Shown here piece by piece: positions 34,225 to 47,912 of a stretch of 64,000 nucleotides of DNA. Position 1 is the first letter of the stretch, and every line of letters starts with the position of its first letter. Position numbers and translations under genes: made by a program. This stretch comes from Inia geoffrensis (lineage: Eukaryota > Chordata > Mammalia > Artiodactyla > Iniidae): positions 103,666,368 through 103,730,367 of the forward strand of contig CM070899.1 of assembly GCA_036417435.1 (NCBI GenBank). The letters run 5' to 3'. The notes under the pieces are model-generated. The model saw nothing but the letters and a program-made list of their open reading frames with translations, ran no database searches and was not told the DNA's origin.

Positions 34225-34543
34225 CTTTTTAAACAATTAATTTAGTTTTGGCTGCATTTTGTCTTCGTTGCTGCGCATGGGCTTTCTCTAGTTGCAGTGA
34301 GAGGGGGTTACTCTTTGTTGTGGTGTGCGGACTTCTCATTGCGGTGGCTTCTCTTGCTGCGCTTGCTGGGGAGCATCGGCTCTAGTCAGGTGGGCTTCAG
34401 TAGTTGTGGCCTGCAGGCTCAGTAGTTGTGGCGCATGGGCTTCGCTGCTCCACGGTATATGGGATCTTCCCTGACCAGGGCTTCAACCCATGTCCCCTGC
34501 CTTGACAGGCCGATTCTTAACCACTGTGCCACCAGGGAAGTCC
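34225..34543 (-). mobile_element. Older CHR SINE, right arm
   Basis: Mirror of 14411-14738, ending GTGCCACCAGGGAAGTCC in complement. Flanks TATAGTACTTTTTAAA are duplicated. Confidence 0.9.
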
Positions 34544-34559
34544 TATATAGTACTTTTTA

Positions 34560-37120
34560 AAAAGGGGTTTTAATTTATTTCAGAAAATATACATTTTTCT
34601 TGTAGAAAAGGTCATTCCACTATAGAAACATAAACATGCAAAACGACTACAAATGCAGTATTATATGGGTTAGATATTATCAGTCACATTTAACTGGGCA
34701 ACTACCAAAGCACTAGCAACTGGGGAGTAAGAGGATTCAAATCTGCGTGGCCCCACCCCAATTTCATGAGCATAGTGTGTCTCTCAAATCCATGTTTCAT
34801 ATGGTCTTTGTTTCTCATCCATCCTCGGTGTCTGACTTTCTCAAGAAGGCTCAAATCCTCCGCTTTCACACCCACCTGGCTGGCTGTGCCCCAGATCCCA
34901 TCCTGAAACCTCTGCAAGCCTGGGTGTGCCCGCTCTCCCTGTGAATCATCAGCTTTGCCAGGGAGCTGCTGTATCGTGCATTGCTTGCTGTACCCCAGAG
35001 TACCTAGAGCCTTCTGGTACATGAAGTACACCCTCATCACCATGAGTGCACGCCCATCCCCTTACCTTATATCCTGCCTCTAAGCCAGGCTTGGGGGTGA
35101 CTACAGTGTGCATTATGCTATGTGAGGTGCTGGGATGAAAGTGAAGTTCCCAACTTTTCAAGTTGCAGGTTTCAGGGGCAGACAGTGATTTAAATCAGGC
35201 CACCTGACTTAAAGTGTGGCTGATTGATTTAAAGCCAGTGCAGCTGACTTAAAGCCTGTGTCCCTCAGCTGCAGGAGGAGACCAAATTTGGTGGTGCATG
35301 GATTCACTCTAAGCCAGCACTGCTGTTCAGGAAGAGCTACCAGCAGCACCTTAGTCCACGGGGACTTGGTCCGTTGTTTTACCCCTGCCCTCAGAGGAGG
35401 ACCACCTGGTCTTCTTGAGGAGAATCAGGGAGGGTAAAGTGCAGAGTCCCAGCTGGACTTGCGGCACCCCTTGTCTGATGGCAGGGAAGGGGGGCGGGGC
35501 TCTGTGGTGTCCTGGGGCTGGACTCACCAGTTCGACTCAGCCTCTCAGCCTCCTAACCTCCCCACACACACCCCACGAGTCTCCAATAATATATAATTGC
35601 GACTTAGGTTCTCGGTCTTCAAATGCATACCCAGACTCCCAGGTCCCTTGATTCAGCCAATTCCTCTGTGCTCTTTCTTCTATTAGATACAGTCTGAGAG
35701 GGAGGGGCTGGGGGATGGGACTGGAGGGACAAGGGCAGCACTAGCCTCAGCTGACTAAAGAGAGCTGGGGCCTGTGCTCTCGGATATGTGTGAGGACCCT
35801 TAAGGTGGAATTGTGGGGGCCAGTTAGTGGCAGTCCTTGCTGCCTCAAGTGAGTATGGAACACCGTCGGATGGGAAACAGGCTGAGCCTTGAGAAGTACT
35901 GTTAGGAGGATGTTTTCCTCCCTCGGCTTCAAGGACGTGGGTGAGCTTCAGGCCCCCAGTTCCCCTCCAGGCCTCCAGGTCTGACTGCACCCCAGCGGCC
36001 TTGCAGACCTGCCTTTCTATCCCAGAATTTGCCAGGCTCCAGGAAGAATCCAGATTGCAGAGATGGTGCCTGATTGCTCCAGTTTAAAAAGTGCTGCCCC
36101 TGGGGACCCAACAGTGAAGGGAGGAAGGGTGAAGGGAGTAGGGGTGTGGGGTAGGGAGGGGTGGCTGCCCTGGGAAATGTTGAGAGTAAAATATCGCACC
36201 CCACACACCCTGCCCCCTGCAACTGAGCCATTGATGCCATAGGATCTCAGGGCCCTTTAGTCAGAGATGCCTCTGTTGCTTTACTCCTGTGTTGAAAACT
36301 ATGCAAAACCAGCTCTTCATCCTCGTGCTGCCTTGCCAGGACTTTTAAAGCACTGTTCTTTTGAAGCACTCCTTCCCTAAACTGCAGTTTGTAGCTTTCC
36401 CAGCTATTTAAAATTTTTCTCCTTAAACTGAGACTAAATCTTACTCTTTTGGAAAAACTACCTTCACTTCAGAGGAGATTGTCTTTTCTGCCCATTCCTT
36501 CCTTCTACTGCCCTATAAAGAACTCCTGTGCACAAACAGCTTGGTGGTTTATTTCTTGCTTGATGTCAAAAAGAAACCTTCCCCATGCACCCCAGAAAGG
36601 TTTCATGGATCATAGGTGTTTCAAAACCATGACAGTGTTTTGCAGTTAGTATACACTGGGTAGACTGCCTAGCAATCCCTCCAAGAGCCAGAGGTGAGCA
36701 ACACCTTTACTTATTTGATTGGATGCCCTTCAGATTTAGGAAGGTCACATTCTTACGGCCCAGCAGATAAGACAGAGCCCTGAATGGCTGTGGCTGTGAT
36801 TATATAACTTCTGGTGATTTTATTTCCCTTAATGAGCTGCTGCTTCTAGGGTAAATTCTTTTTATTATCTGTCCATTTTTCAAGAAACCGTGAAAAAGTC
36901 ACTCTAATAAGTCAGGGGTCTGAGCTCAGGGTTGGTCAAAAGTATTTACAGGGTGGAAGGTGGATAAAAATAGATGGCTAAAATAGGAGGGTTGGCAAGT
37001 ACAGCCAGGACACCCGTGTTCATTGTGCATACTAATAGAGGCCAGAATCTCCTCGTTTATCTGTGGTGGGAAGTTCTGATGGTTTCACAGGATCAAACTC
37101 AAATCATATTCAAACTAGGG
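34560..37120. other. Unassigned sequence
   Basis: Mirror of 11640-14396, but lacking the left-arm SINE: the site near 36860-36890 is intact. No gene recognised. Confidence 0.5.
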
Positions 37121-37164
37121 GATATTTCCTGAGCATAAAAGGAAGTATCCACCTCTCACAGGAG

Positions 37165-37497
37165 TCGTTGTTGAGGAATAAAGACGCAGACATAGAGATT
37201 GGACTTGAGGACAAGGGGTGGGGGTAAGGGTAAACTGGAATGAAATGAGACAGTGGCATGGACATGTATGTACTACCAAAGGTGTAATAGATAGCTAGAG
37301 GGAAGCAGCTGCATAGCACAGGGAGATCAGCTCGGTGCTTTGTGAGCACCTAGAGGGGTGGGATAGCGAGGGTGGGAGGGAGATACAAGAGGGCAGGGAT
37401 ATGGGGATATATGTATACAAATAGCTGATTCACTTTGTTATACAGCAGAAGCTAACACAACATGGTAAAGCAATTATACTCCAATAAAGATGTTAAC
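37165..37497 (+). mobile_element. 5'-truncated L1 3' untranslated end
   Basis: AATAAAGACGCAGACATAGA, then CACAGGGAGATCAGCTCGG, TAGAGGGGTGGGATAG, GATATATGTATACAAATAGC and the terminal CTCCAATAAAGATGTT match the 3' UTR of cetartiodactyl L1. Absent from the left arm. Confidence 0.85.
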
Positions 37498-37625
37498 AGC
37501 AACAATGAAAAAAAACAAAATAACTAAGTCAACCACCCCAAAGGAGATATTGTATGTGTTTACAGTTCAAGAAATCCAGAAGAGAATCCTTTACTCTGTA
37601 TGCAATGAATCGTCCTTTAGAAGAG

Positions 37626-37626
<1 letters not shown>

Positions 37627-37658
<32 letters not shown>

Positions 37659-37660
37659 AA
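37627..37660 (+). repeat. Poly-A run of about 32
   Basis: A nearly pure A run 130 bases downstream of the L1 3' end. It may be the true tail of that L1 insertion. Confidence 0.9.
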
Positions 37661-38186
37661 AGAAACTTCATAAGATGTTGTTTATCCATTTATTGTTCAG
37701 AACATCATTTTTATACCTCCATGTCTATTCAGAGCCAGATCAGGTGAGTTAGAGGTAAACAGCTGATTGATTTAAAGTTGGGTCATGGGATTTAAAAGCT
37801 AGTGGCAGCTGATTGATTAAATACAGTCATATGACATCAGGAGTGGGTGCTAAAAACTGCTTTTCATCTCTGGCTAAGAATATCCTATTTACCTTGGTTC
37901 TTCTTATGATTTAGAAAACTTGAGCTGCCTCCCCTTGGAATCATCAGGACAAAAATACAGTATTTCAGGTTCATTCTTGAAACCAGCTTCTCGCGGTTAA
38001 GTTGTATTGAATAAAAGACCCTCCTTCTTCAAGAGATTCCAAAACTCTGTAGGACACTTCATTGTAATTGGAGAAAGAAGAAGAATGAAATCCTGTCAGC
38101 AGCTGCAGGAGGCAAGTCAGGCCCCAGGACTAGGGAAGGAGGAGGAGGAAGGGCTGAGGGTTGCCATTTGAGTGGACAACCGCCAA

Positions 38187-39349
38187 AGGGCGCTGAAGCA
38201 CCAGAAGAGCCCACCTGCCACTCCCAGTTTGGCACTGCAGGGTCAGATTTGGGTTTGGAGGTGGGGTTGCTGTAACCCAAAGGAGGTGAGCAGAGAGGAC
38301 GTGTTGATTACCGGTCTACTGTGACTCTGTAGCCCAAATTGCCTGGCTTCACAGAGGGGATGGAGTTTTGCTTTCAGCAACTGATGGGACACTTCCAGAC
38401 TGGTGGCATTACCCAGTGGCCCGACAGACTGACTTCGGTGTGACCTCCCTTTGTTTCTCCAGAATCTGTACATAAGGAGGTGCATGGCTGCGGGAGCCCA
38501 TTCACCACGCTCCCCAAAGGGGGATGGCACCTTCCCTGGCTGTACACTATGATGACCTGGTACTTGAAATGAATGCAAGTTTTTGGACTTAAAGGAAAAT
38601 CTCACAGAACCCCTTCTACCTCATAATGTGGGATTTACTGTAATGGAAGGGCATTATAAAAAAACAGGTAGAAAACTCACCTGTTGGTCTCCATGTAGGA
38701 GTTTATTTTGCACAAATCCCTCCTACATGAGTAGATAGCACAGGTGTACTTTTGTTCCCATGTGTGTAGTTGTGGCAGAGGACGTGGGTATGGTAATTTG
38801 AAGCCCTTAAAGACATATACTCAGAACTCTCAAGACTTCTCTTGATTGGAACCGAAAGAGACGTGGAAAAGAAGAAAAACAAAAGAAAGAGGGAAAAACA
38901 ATGATTGTTTCTCACCTTCTTACTTGATTGTTCTGTCTTCTCATTTCTTTTAACTTCTATGTATGTCTAATGGAATAATGTAGAAAGGCTGATTTTTATG
39001 GTTTAAAAGATTTTACCTCACAAAGAGACTAGAAGTGGCTAACAGAACTTATTCAAGTCAATGTTACATAGAGACTTTGATATTAAATTTGTATACTAAA
39101 ATGGCTCAATGCAAATTTTCTTTCTTTTTGAGTGAATATTTGTAACATTTTTGTAGATAACAATTTATCCTAGGTATACAAAATTGTGATAATGGGTACC
39201 ACTTTTCACCACTTAAATGAATAGATCGTACACTTTAAATGCCAGTGTTGTTTCTTACATGTTGTTTTTTAATTCATTGATTTCCCAAAGTTGTGTTTAT
39301 TTAATTGATTTCTATCTAATAATCAATGTCTCCCCTTTATTGTTTCTTT
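38187..39349. other. Unassigned sequence
   Basis: Mirror of 10406-11590. Confidence 0.5.
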
Positions 39350-42300
39350 ATATTTTATGGATGTATAGTTAATTTACATTATTATATTAGTTTCAGAGGT
39401 AAAATATAGTGATTTGTAAATGTTTAGGTTGTTCTCCATTTATACTTATAAAAGAGTGGCTCTATTCCCCATGCTCGACAGTACGTCACTGTAGATTATT
39501 GATTTTATACATAGTGGATTCTTCCACAGAATCTCCTACTAATATTTTGCTCCTCCACCTTGTCTCTCCCTGCTGATAACCACTAGTCTGTTCTGTAATC
39601 TGTGAGTCTCTTTTGTTGTTGTAGTTGTTGTATTCAAATTTTTAGATGCCACGTGTAAGTGATAACCTACTAGACTTGTTTTCTCTACAGCTTATTTTAC
39701 TAAGCACAGTACCCTCCAGGTCCATCCATGTTCTTGCAAATGGCAAAATTTCATCTTTTGTTGAAGTCATCATAGAAAATCTTTTTTAACCCCTAACTTA
39801 TTGATGAACACTTAGTTTGACTCTATACTTTGGCTATGGCAAATAACACTGTTATGAACATTGGTGTGCAGTTATTTTCTTGAAATAGTGTTTTTGTCTT
39901 CTCCTTATATCCCCAAGAGTGAAATTGTTGGATATTATGATAGTTCTATTTTTAGTTTATTTGTAGAACCTCCATTCGGCTTTCCACAGTAGCTGCACTA
40001 CTTCACATTCACATCAAGAGTGTACAAGAGTTTCCCTTTCTCCACATCCTCACTAACCTTTGTTATTTTTGACCTTTTTGATGACAGCCATTCTGACAAG
40101 GCTGAGGAGATATATCTCATTGTTTTTGTTTGCATTTTATTGCAGATTAGTTATGCTTAGCATCTTTGTGAGTTCTGGCTGTCTCTCTGTGTTTTTTTAT
40201 TTGGAAAAATGTCTATTTAGATCTTCTCATTTTTTAAAAAAAGATTTTGGGTGTCGTTCTGATAATGGGTTGTATGTGCTGTATCTGTAGTTTAGATATG
40301 AACCCTTGATTGGTGATCTTTTTGGTGTTAACCTCTTATCATGTGCAAATGTTGTCTCTCCTTCATCAGGTGGTCTTTCATTTTGTCTTTGCTTTCCTTT
40401 GCTGTGCAAAATCTTTTAAGTGTAGTGAAGTCCCATTTGTTTATTTTTGCTTTTGTTTCATTTGCCTTTGTAGACTGAACCTAAAACTGTTGCTATCACT
40501 TATGTTGAAGAATGTTCCATATTTTTCTCTAGGCATTTTATGGTCCTACATTTACGTCTTTATTCAGTTTTGCATTTATTTTATATATGGTGTGCTAAAA
40601 TAATCTAATTTTGTTCTTTTCCATGTAGCTAATCAGTTTTCCCAGTACCACTTATTGAAGAGACAATTTTTTTTTCCATATTGCCTGCTTTTCATAAATC
40701 AATTAAATATATGTGTGTGGGCTTCTTTCTGGGATCTCTATTCTATTCCAGTGATCTTTGAGTCTGTTTTTGCTCCGGTCCGATTCGCTTTGATTACTGT
40801 CGCTTTGCAGTATAATCTGAAGTCAAGGTGCATGATTCCTCCAGCTCTGTTCTTTCTCAAGATTGTTTGGCTATTTGGGGTCTTTGTGTTTCTATACAAA
40901 GTTTAAAATTAATTTTTCAAGTTCTGTGAAAATGCTTTGGTATTCTGATAGGGATTGCATTAAATCTGTATATTGTCTTTGGTAGTATGGTTATTTTAAC
41001 AATATTAATTCTTCCAGTCCATACACCTGCTATATTTTTCCCTCTTTTTCTATTGCCTTCAACTTCTTTCACCAATGGCTGATAGATTTCTGAGTACATG
41101 TCTTTTACCTGCTTAGGTGTGTTTGTTCCTAGGTATCTTTTTCTTTTTGGTGTGATTGCATATGGCATTGTTTTCTTATTTTTTTTTTTTGTTTTGTTTC
41201 TGACAGCTTTGAGTTTTGTTTTTTCTTTTTCTAATTCCTTCAGGTGTAATGTTAAGTTGTTTGTTTGATATTTTTCTTGTTTCCTAAGAATAAGCTTGTA
41301 TCACTATAACTTCTCCCTGTGAACTGCGTTGGCTGTGTCCCATAGATTTTGGATCATTGTGTGTTCATTTTCATTTGTCTTGGGTATTTTTAGAATCCCT
41401 CTTTAATTTCTTCAGTGTTCCTTTCTTCCCCTTTTATTCCCTTCATCTGTGATGTGAGGACTACCTCTAGTATTATGTTTAGATTTCTTTCATTTGTGCG
41501 TGTGTGTGTGTGTGTATTTGTGTGTGTTTCTGATTATTTAAGGTGCTGAGCTCTGAATTTCACATGAATGCTAACAACACTGCATTATTTCTCTGCTCCC
41601 CCACGGTTACTGAATTTGACCTTGTATTTTACATCTAATTGTTTCGTGTGTCCCTTAATTTCTTATTGTGAATATAGATGATTTTATCAGTTTTCTTTCA
41701 TCCTTCCTATTAGCTGTGTACGTGGTTGATTTACTGCCTTTCATGAATATTGGCTTTATCCAATGAGGTTTTTCCTTTAGTATGTTTTCTTTCCTAATTT
41801 TTATGTTTCAGTTGTGGCCTTTCCTTTTTCACTGAGAAAAGCCCCTTTAAGATTTTTCATAAAGCTGGTTTGGCGATGCTGAGCTCTTTTAGTTTTGCTT
41901 CTCTGTAAATCTTTAGATCTCGCCATCAGATCTGAAGGAGAACGTTGCTGGGTAGAGTATTTTTAGTTATAAACTTTTCCCTTTCCGGACTTTAAATATA
42001 CCATGCCACTCCCTTTTGACATGCAGAGGTTACCCTGAAAAGTTAGCTGATAACTTTATGCAAGTTCCCATCTTTGTAACTTGTTGCTTTTCCTTTGCTC
42101 CATTTAATAGTGTCTTTTTATCTTTTTTTTTTTTTTTTTTTTGCCATTTTATTTACAGTAAGTCTTGTTGTGGTCCTCTTTGGGTTGATCCTGTTTTGCC
42201 CTTACTGTGTTTACTGGATACGGATGTCTGTTTTCTTTACCAGGTTAAGAAAGTTTTCAGCTTTTATGTCTTCAGGTTTGTTCTACACTGCTTTCTCTTT

Positions 42301-44640
42301 CCTTTTTTGCTTCTGGGACCAATATATTGCAAATATTAGTACACTTGATGTTGTTTCACAAGTCTGTTCAATCTTCCTCATTTCATTTTAATCTATTGTT
42401 TTACCGTTCATCTTCAGTGACTGCCAGTACTCTGTCCTTCAGTTTTCTGATTCATTCCCCTGTATCATTTAGTTTACAGTAGTTTCCTTTTAGTGTATTT
42501 TTCATTTCAGTTGTATTCCTCACCTCTGTTTTGCTGTTCTTTAATGGTCTAACTCTTTTTAAAAAAATTCTAACTTCTTGCTTTGGTCGTGGGTTCTTCT
42601 TCGTTCTTTGATCATCTTTAGAGTCATTACTTTGAACTCTTTGTTGAGGACATTGGCTGTATCCACTTCATGCAGATCTTCTGAGTTCTTATCTTGTTCC
42701 TTCATTTGGATCGTGTTTCTGTGTCATGTCATTTTTCTTAACTTGCTGTTTTTACTGCTATGTATGTAGTAAGCTCGTTACCTTTCCTGACCTTGGAGAA
42801 GTGGCCTTTTGTAGGAGGGGTCCTATGTGTCCCAGGAGCCCACTGTCCCCTGGTCACTAGAACTATATGTTCTAGGTGTACCCCCTATGTGGGCTGCGTG
42901 GGCTCTTCTGTTGTGGTGGGCTGACTACTGTGGGTGGCCTGGTAGGCTTGGCTGCCCCCAGATGGCTTATTTTCCAGGCTCTGCCTTGTATGGAGGCTGT
43001 GCAGCTTGGTGAGGCTAAATCATAAGGCAGCTGGCTGCACAACTCTGGGGGACACCAAATCTAATGTTGGATCATTTATGGGTAGAATTGCAGTCCAGGT
43101 GATATCAGGGCTAGTGCCGACTCATTGTTCCTGGGGCTATGCTGGCTACTGGGAGGAAGACACAGGTCCTGAGCTCTGGAGGTGGGACTCAGGATTCTCA
43201 GAGTTGGTGTTGGATAACTGTCCCGGACACAGCTATCTGCAGAGTCTGTGGTATCCCTAATCTTGTATTGGCATTCTGATGGGCAGGGTCAGGACCCATC
43301 TGAGTCCATGGCTGCTTCTGGCTTGCAAGTGAGTGTTCTGGTCACACAGGCTGCTGGGCTGTGTTATTCCTGGAGCTGGTGTGTGCCTGCTGGTGTAAGA
43401 GGCTGATCCCACTGCTAGAGCAGGTTTGCTGTTGGGTAAGTCCAAGCTTCATCTAGTCCCTGTGCAGTAAACACCTGCCAACGGTGAGGCTGATTCCAAG
43501 GGCAGAGCAGGCTCACTTGTCAGAGGGACCAGGGACTCTAGGGCTGGTGTCTGTCCACTGAGGTGTGGAGGCTGGTCCTGGGGCTTTTGGTGGCTGTGCT
43601 CATGTCCAGGGACAGCTGTGCATTGAGAAGGTCTGAAGGCAGCCTGTTTGCTTGTGGATGGGGCTATGACCCTTCTCAGTTAGTTGCTTGGCCTGCAGCA
43701 TCCTAGTACTTGTGTCTATGGTTGGTGGAAATGGGTAGGGCTCGGTCCTGAAGCTAAAAATATAGAGGGAAGTTTCAGAAATTATGCTTGCTGGTACCAG
43801 TGGCCATGAGGTAGAAGGAGCTCCCCCAAATGGCTGCTGCCAGTGTCTATGTCCCTGAGGCTGTGCTGTAGTTGCCTCTTGCCTCTCTGGGAAGCTCTCC
43901 AAGATCAGGAGGTAAGTGTGACCCAGTATCCTTTCAAATGACTGCTTCTGTTCTGATTCTCGGGTCATGTGGGATACTGTGAACATCTTTTTTATTATTT
44001 TTTATTATTTTTTTTATTTTTGCGGTACGCGTGCCTCTCACAATTGTGGTCTCTCCCGTTGTGGAGTACAGCCTTGGGTCGCACAGAGTCAGCGGCCTTG
44101 GCTCACCGGCCGCTGCCCCGCTGCATGTGGGATCCTCCCAGACCGGGACACGAACCCGTGTCCCCTTCATCGGCAGGCGCACTGTCAACCACTGCGCCAC
44201 CCAAGAAGCCCTGTGAGCATCTTTTAAGTCTGAACTCTCTATTTCCCACAACCCTCTGGCTCTATGGAAAATAAGCACTACTGGTCTTCAAAGCCCAACT
44301 TTCTAGGAACTCTTCTTTCCAGCACAGGATCCCTGGGTTTGGGAGCCTGATATTCTGTTCATACCCCTTGCTACCTGGGAGCACCTCAGAAATTGTAATT
44401 ATTCTCCCATTTGTGGTCCACCCACCTGGTGGTATGGGTCTTGACTCTATTAAGAGTTTGCCCTTCCTTCTTGTCTTGCCCAAGTGCCTTCCTTATATCT
44501 TTAGCTCTAAAACATCTTTTATGGTAGCGGCCGGCCTTTTTCATCAATTGCTATTCTGTAAAGAGTTGTGACTTTGGTGTGCCCATGAGAGGCATCAAGC
44601 TCTGGGTCTTTGAATGCTACCACCTTGGACAAGCTCTCCA
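39350..44640 (-). mobile_element. Broken L1 retrotransposon, right arm
   Basis: Mirror of 6130-10405, longer by 1003 bp at 40865-41867 (sequence of L1 interior, with a GT run at 41500-41525). It has the same ORF1-like and 3' ORF2 remnants with stops. The SINE at 43990-44213 interrupts its 5' region. Because this copy keeps more of the element, it is nearer the pre-duplication state. Confidence 0.85.
43990..44213 (-). mobile_element. CHR SINE in L1 5' region, right arm
   Basis: Mirror of 6557-6764. The tail has decayed to T/A mixture (TTTTATTATTTTTTATT) while the left copy has a pure A run. Confidence 0.95.
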
Positions 44641-45470
44641 CTTGATTCTTAAATCATATTATCTGATTTTTCTTAGTATCTTATTTGATTAGCGACAGTT
44701 TGAAATTTATTATCATTCATGTTTACTTCTCCTGTTTTAATAAATTGAATAGTACATTCATTCATTTTGAAATGAAGGTAGTGACCTGTGAATTTCCATA
44801 CGTCAAAAATCAAGGATAGGACAAAAGCCTTTTCTACCTGTGTTACCCTCAAACTCTGCTCCCTACCCCGGCCTGAGGATTAACCTCTTGCACCCATGTT
44901 CACCTTCTGTTTTTGGACAGTTAACCATCACTGCATCTCTATGTGTGTTGACAAAGTGAACTCTAGTCTTTTCAGTTTTTGTGTTTTGCTTTTTGGATTA
45001 GAGAACAGTCCTACTATGAATGTACATTTACTGGTCGGCTGAAGTTCATATATAAGCCTGTCATGCACATTATCAGAAATTGAATTGCTTGTATATACAC
45101 TTTGATAAATTTTAGAGGCAATCATAAAACAGAAGTAAATTATATTTCACATCCCACAATATTCTCACACCATGGAAACCCTTCCCTTTTTAATATATTC
45201 GTGTGTAGTTTATCTTTATGCCCATACTATATTTCCCAGAGATGGGTAAGTGTTATGTTTCTTGCTAGCACGTTTACCATATTGTTCAAAGTCAAGCGTT
45301 TAGTGGATTAACATGATCATATTTCCATGAACTTGCAAATACAAGATCTTCTCTCACACTGTCTTTTACTCCCTACTGTTTTATATTGCCCTCCTAATTC
45401 TCAGTCCTGGTCTTTCTTTATGTTCTTCATCAATCTGGATAGGTTATACTATTTTCTCCCTTATTCAAGG
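44641..45470. other. Unassigned sequence
   Basis: Mirror of 5291-6129. Confidence 0.5.
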
Positions 45471-46800
45471 CTAATAGAATAGAATAGAACACCCATGAAT
45501 AAACCCTGATACATGGTCAAATGATTTTTGACAAGTTGCCAAGACTTTTCAAAGTACAAAGGATAGTATTTTCAACAAATGCTGCTGAGAAGTCTTGTTG
45601 TCAACATGCAAAAGAAGGAATATGGACCCTTACCTAACATCATATGCAAACATTAATGGAAATGTATCAAGAAACTAAATATACGACCTAATAAAATAAA
45701 AAGTCTTAGAAGAAGGCACAGGATCATGACATTGGATTTGGCAGTGTTTTCCTCAATATGAAATGAAGGAAAAACAGAGGTACAGCTAACAAAAAAATAA
45801 AAAAATTTGCAGTATATAATTTAAAAAAATGTGTATCAAAAAATGTAAACAGAATAAAATGAAAACCCAGAAGATGGGAGAAAATATTTGAAAGCCACCT
45901 ATCTGACAAGAGATTTCTATTCAGAATATAGAGAGATCTCCTACAAATCAACAAAAAGCAAACACTCTGATTCAAAAATGGATAAAAGACTTGAATAGAT
46001 GGTTCTTCAAAAAGATTTACAAATGACTAAGCACTTGAATAGTTGCTCCATATCACTAAATGCATGTTTATATATTTGTGTTCATGCACACACACACAAG
46101 CACACAGACACTACACAAGCAGAAAACAAGTATTGGTGAGGATGTGAGGGAATTGGAAGCATTGTGCTATGTCAGTGTGAATGTAGAATGATACAGCTGG
46201 TTTGCAAAAGAGTATGGCAAGTTTTCAGATATTGAAAAATAGTTACTACATGATCCTGGTATTTTACTATGAGGTATACCCAAAGGAATTGAAATCAGGG
46301 TCCTAAAGAAATATTTGTACTCCAGTGTTTAGAGCAGTAATAATCACAGTAGCTAAAATATGAAAGCAACCTAAGTGTTCATCCACTAGTTCCTGGATAA
46401 ACAAAGTGTGGTATACCCATATAATACATTATTGTTCACTGTTAAGAAGGAAAGGATCTAGGAATATGCTACAATATGGATGAATCTTGAGGAAATTTAG
46501 CTACCAAAATGCCATTTTTGTGACTTTTAGTGAGTCATAACAATACAACTACTTATTTCAATCATATGGGGTTCTTAGTGTAGTCAAAACCATAGAAATT
46601 GGGAGGGTAATGATGCTTTTCAGGTGGTTATGGAACAAAAAGGAAAGTTATGTTTAAAGGATATAGAGTCACAGTTTTAAAACATATAAAATAATTAGAA
46701 AGATAAATGGTGATGTTCATCCCCCAATAATAAGAATGTAGTTAATATCACAGAATGGTCCACTTTATAATAATTCACATGTTATATTTTATGTTATTTG
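45471..46800 (+). mobile_element. Old L1 (L1M-type) fragment, right arm
   Basis: Mirror of 3960-5290; includes ACAAAGTGTGGTATACCCAT near 46401, a typical late L1 sequence. Confidence 0.8.
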
Positions 46801-47912
46801 ATTTTACTAACATACCAAATTGGGAAAGAATGTAATATCAGGAAAGGGAGTGACCCTGGGATAGAGCAGAGAGTAATCAGAAGGGGGAGACACTGCATAT
46901 GTTGAAGAAGAAGAGCTGAGAGTCTTCTTTGGACAGAAGAGACTCTATAAAAAAGAAAAACTAAATACTCTGAGGGTGTATTAAATAGATATCTGTGGGT
47001 GCACTGCTATCTCCCATGGGTTATCTTAAAGAGTCTTTAATAAAGTCCATAAGGCTTGCTGAGCCTTTTTTAAAAACTGGATTCCCTAGGAGATAATTAG
47101 GGGGTGGTACTTAGGTCTATGTCTAGGTTGACAGATTTCTCAGGGCAGACGAACCTGAGAACAGTGGAGGTCCAGAGAGTGTAAGTACATGGAAATTAGA
47201 AAAAAAATAATAAAGGGAATTAGGAAAACTTTGGACTTTGGAGGTCATGTATTACTGAGTCAGACCTGAGGTTTCTAAGGATTATATACAAAGTTGCTCT
47301 TTGAATGACTGTTGATTAAGATAAGTGGAAAAACTAGAGTCGTTTCCAAGTGTAGGTAAGATATAATGAGAGGATGGAGGTGGAATGTAGCGAGGCCCAG
47401 AAAAAAGTGGAAAGGTCATATTGGGCCACGATGGTGGTAATATCCCGCGGAACAGATGGTAGAGCAGACTATGGATTCATTTTTCTTATTTCGGCTCCCA
47501 ACCTCATGCTTAAAAATTCTTTGGGAATATTTCATTGCTCTGTGATGCAAGTACAGAATTCGAGTAAGGAGACTACACCCTAAGTGTCCAGCTGACTGAG
47601 CCCTCAGTGAGCTTCAAATGATGGAGAGTTATTGCTTCCTCATGAGAAGAGTTAGCACCTAGTAGCTAAGCTTAAGCTGAAGTTTATGCAATATTGATTC
47701 CATTTTATATATACTGCTGGCATGGAGGTTCCTCCCCCTGTTTTCTTGACCATTATGAAATGAACCTATATTTCTCAATATTTGTGTATATCAGATAAAT
47801 ACATTAAGTAAAGGAATCTTATATATTTCTCTCTGCATAATTAGCTCTTTCTTGTTTCTCTTTTACCTTTAGTAAATTAGGACAGGGAGAGACCTTGAAA
47901 TGTTCTAATCAA
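46801..47912. other. Unassigned sequence
   Basis: Mirror of 2846-3959. Confidence 0.5.
47374..47583 (+). other. Small ORF preserved in both arms, partner copy
   Basis: 69 codons, identical to the minus-strand frame at 3173-3382 except for one Lys in place of Arg. No family recognised. See the left-arm entry for the caution. Confidence 0.2.

Larger units (their letters stand above)
37121..38186 (+). other. Right-arm-specific 1.06 kb segment
   Basis: On the left the flanks CAAACTAGGG and GGGCGCTGAAGCACCAG are separated by only about 10 bases (11570-11605). Here 1.06 kb intervenes: an L1 3' end, a second A run, and about 0.5 kb of unrecognised sequence. It could be an insertion here or a deletion on the left. 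Confidence 0.85.
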
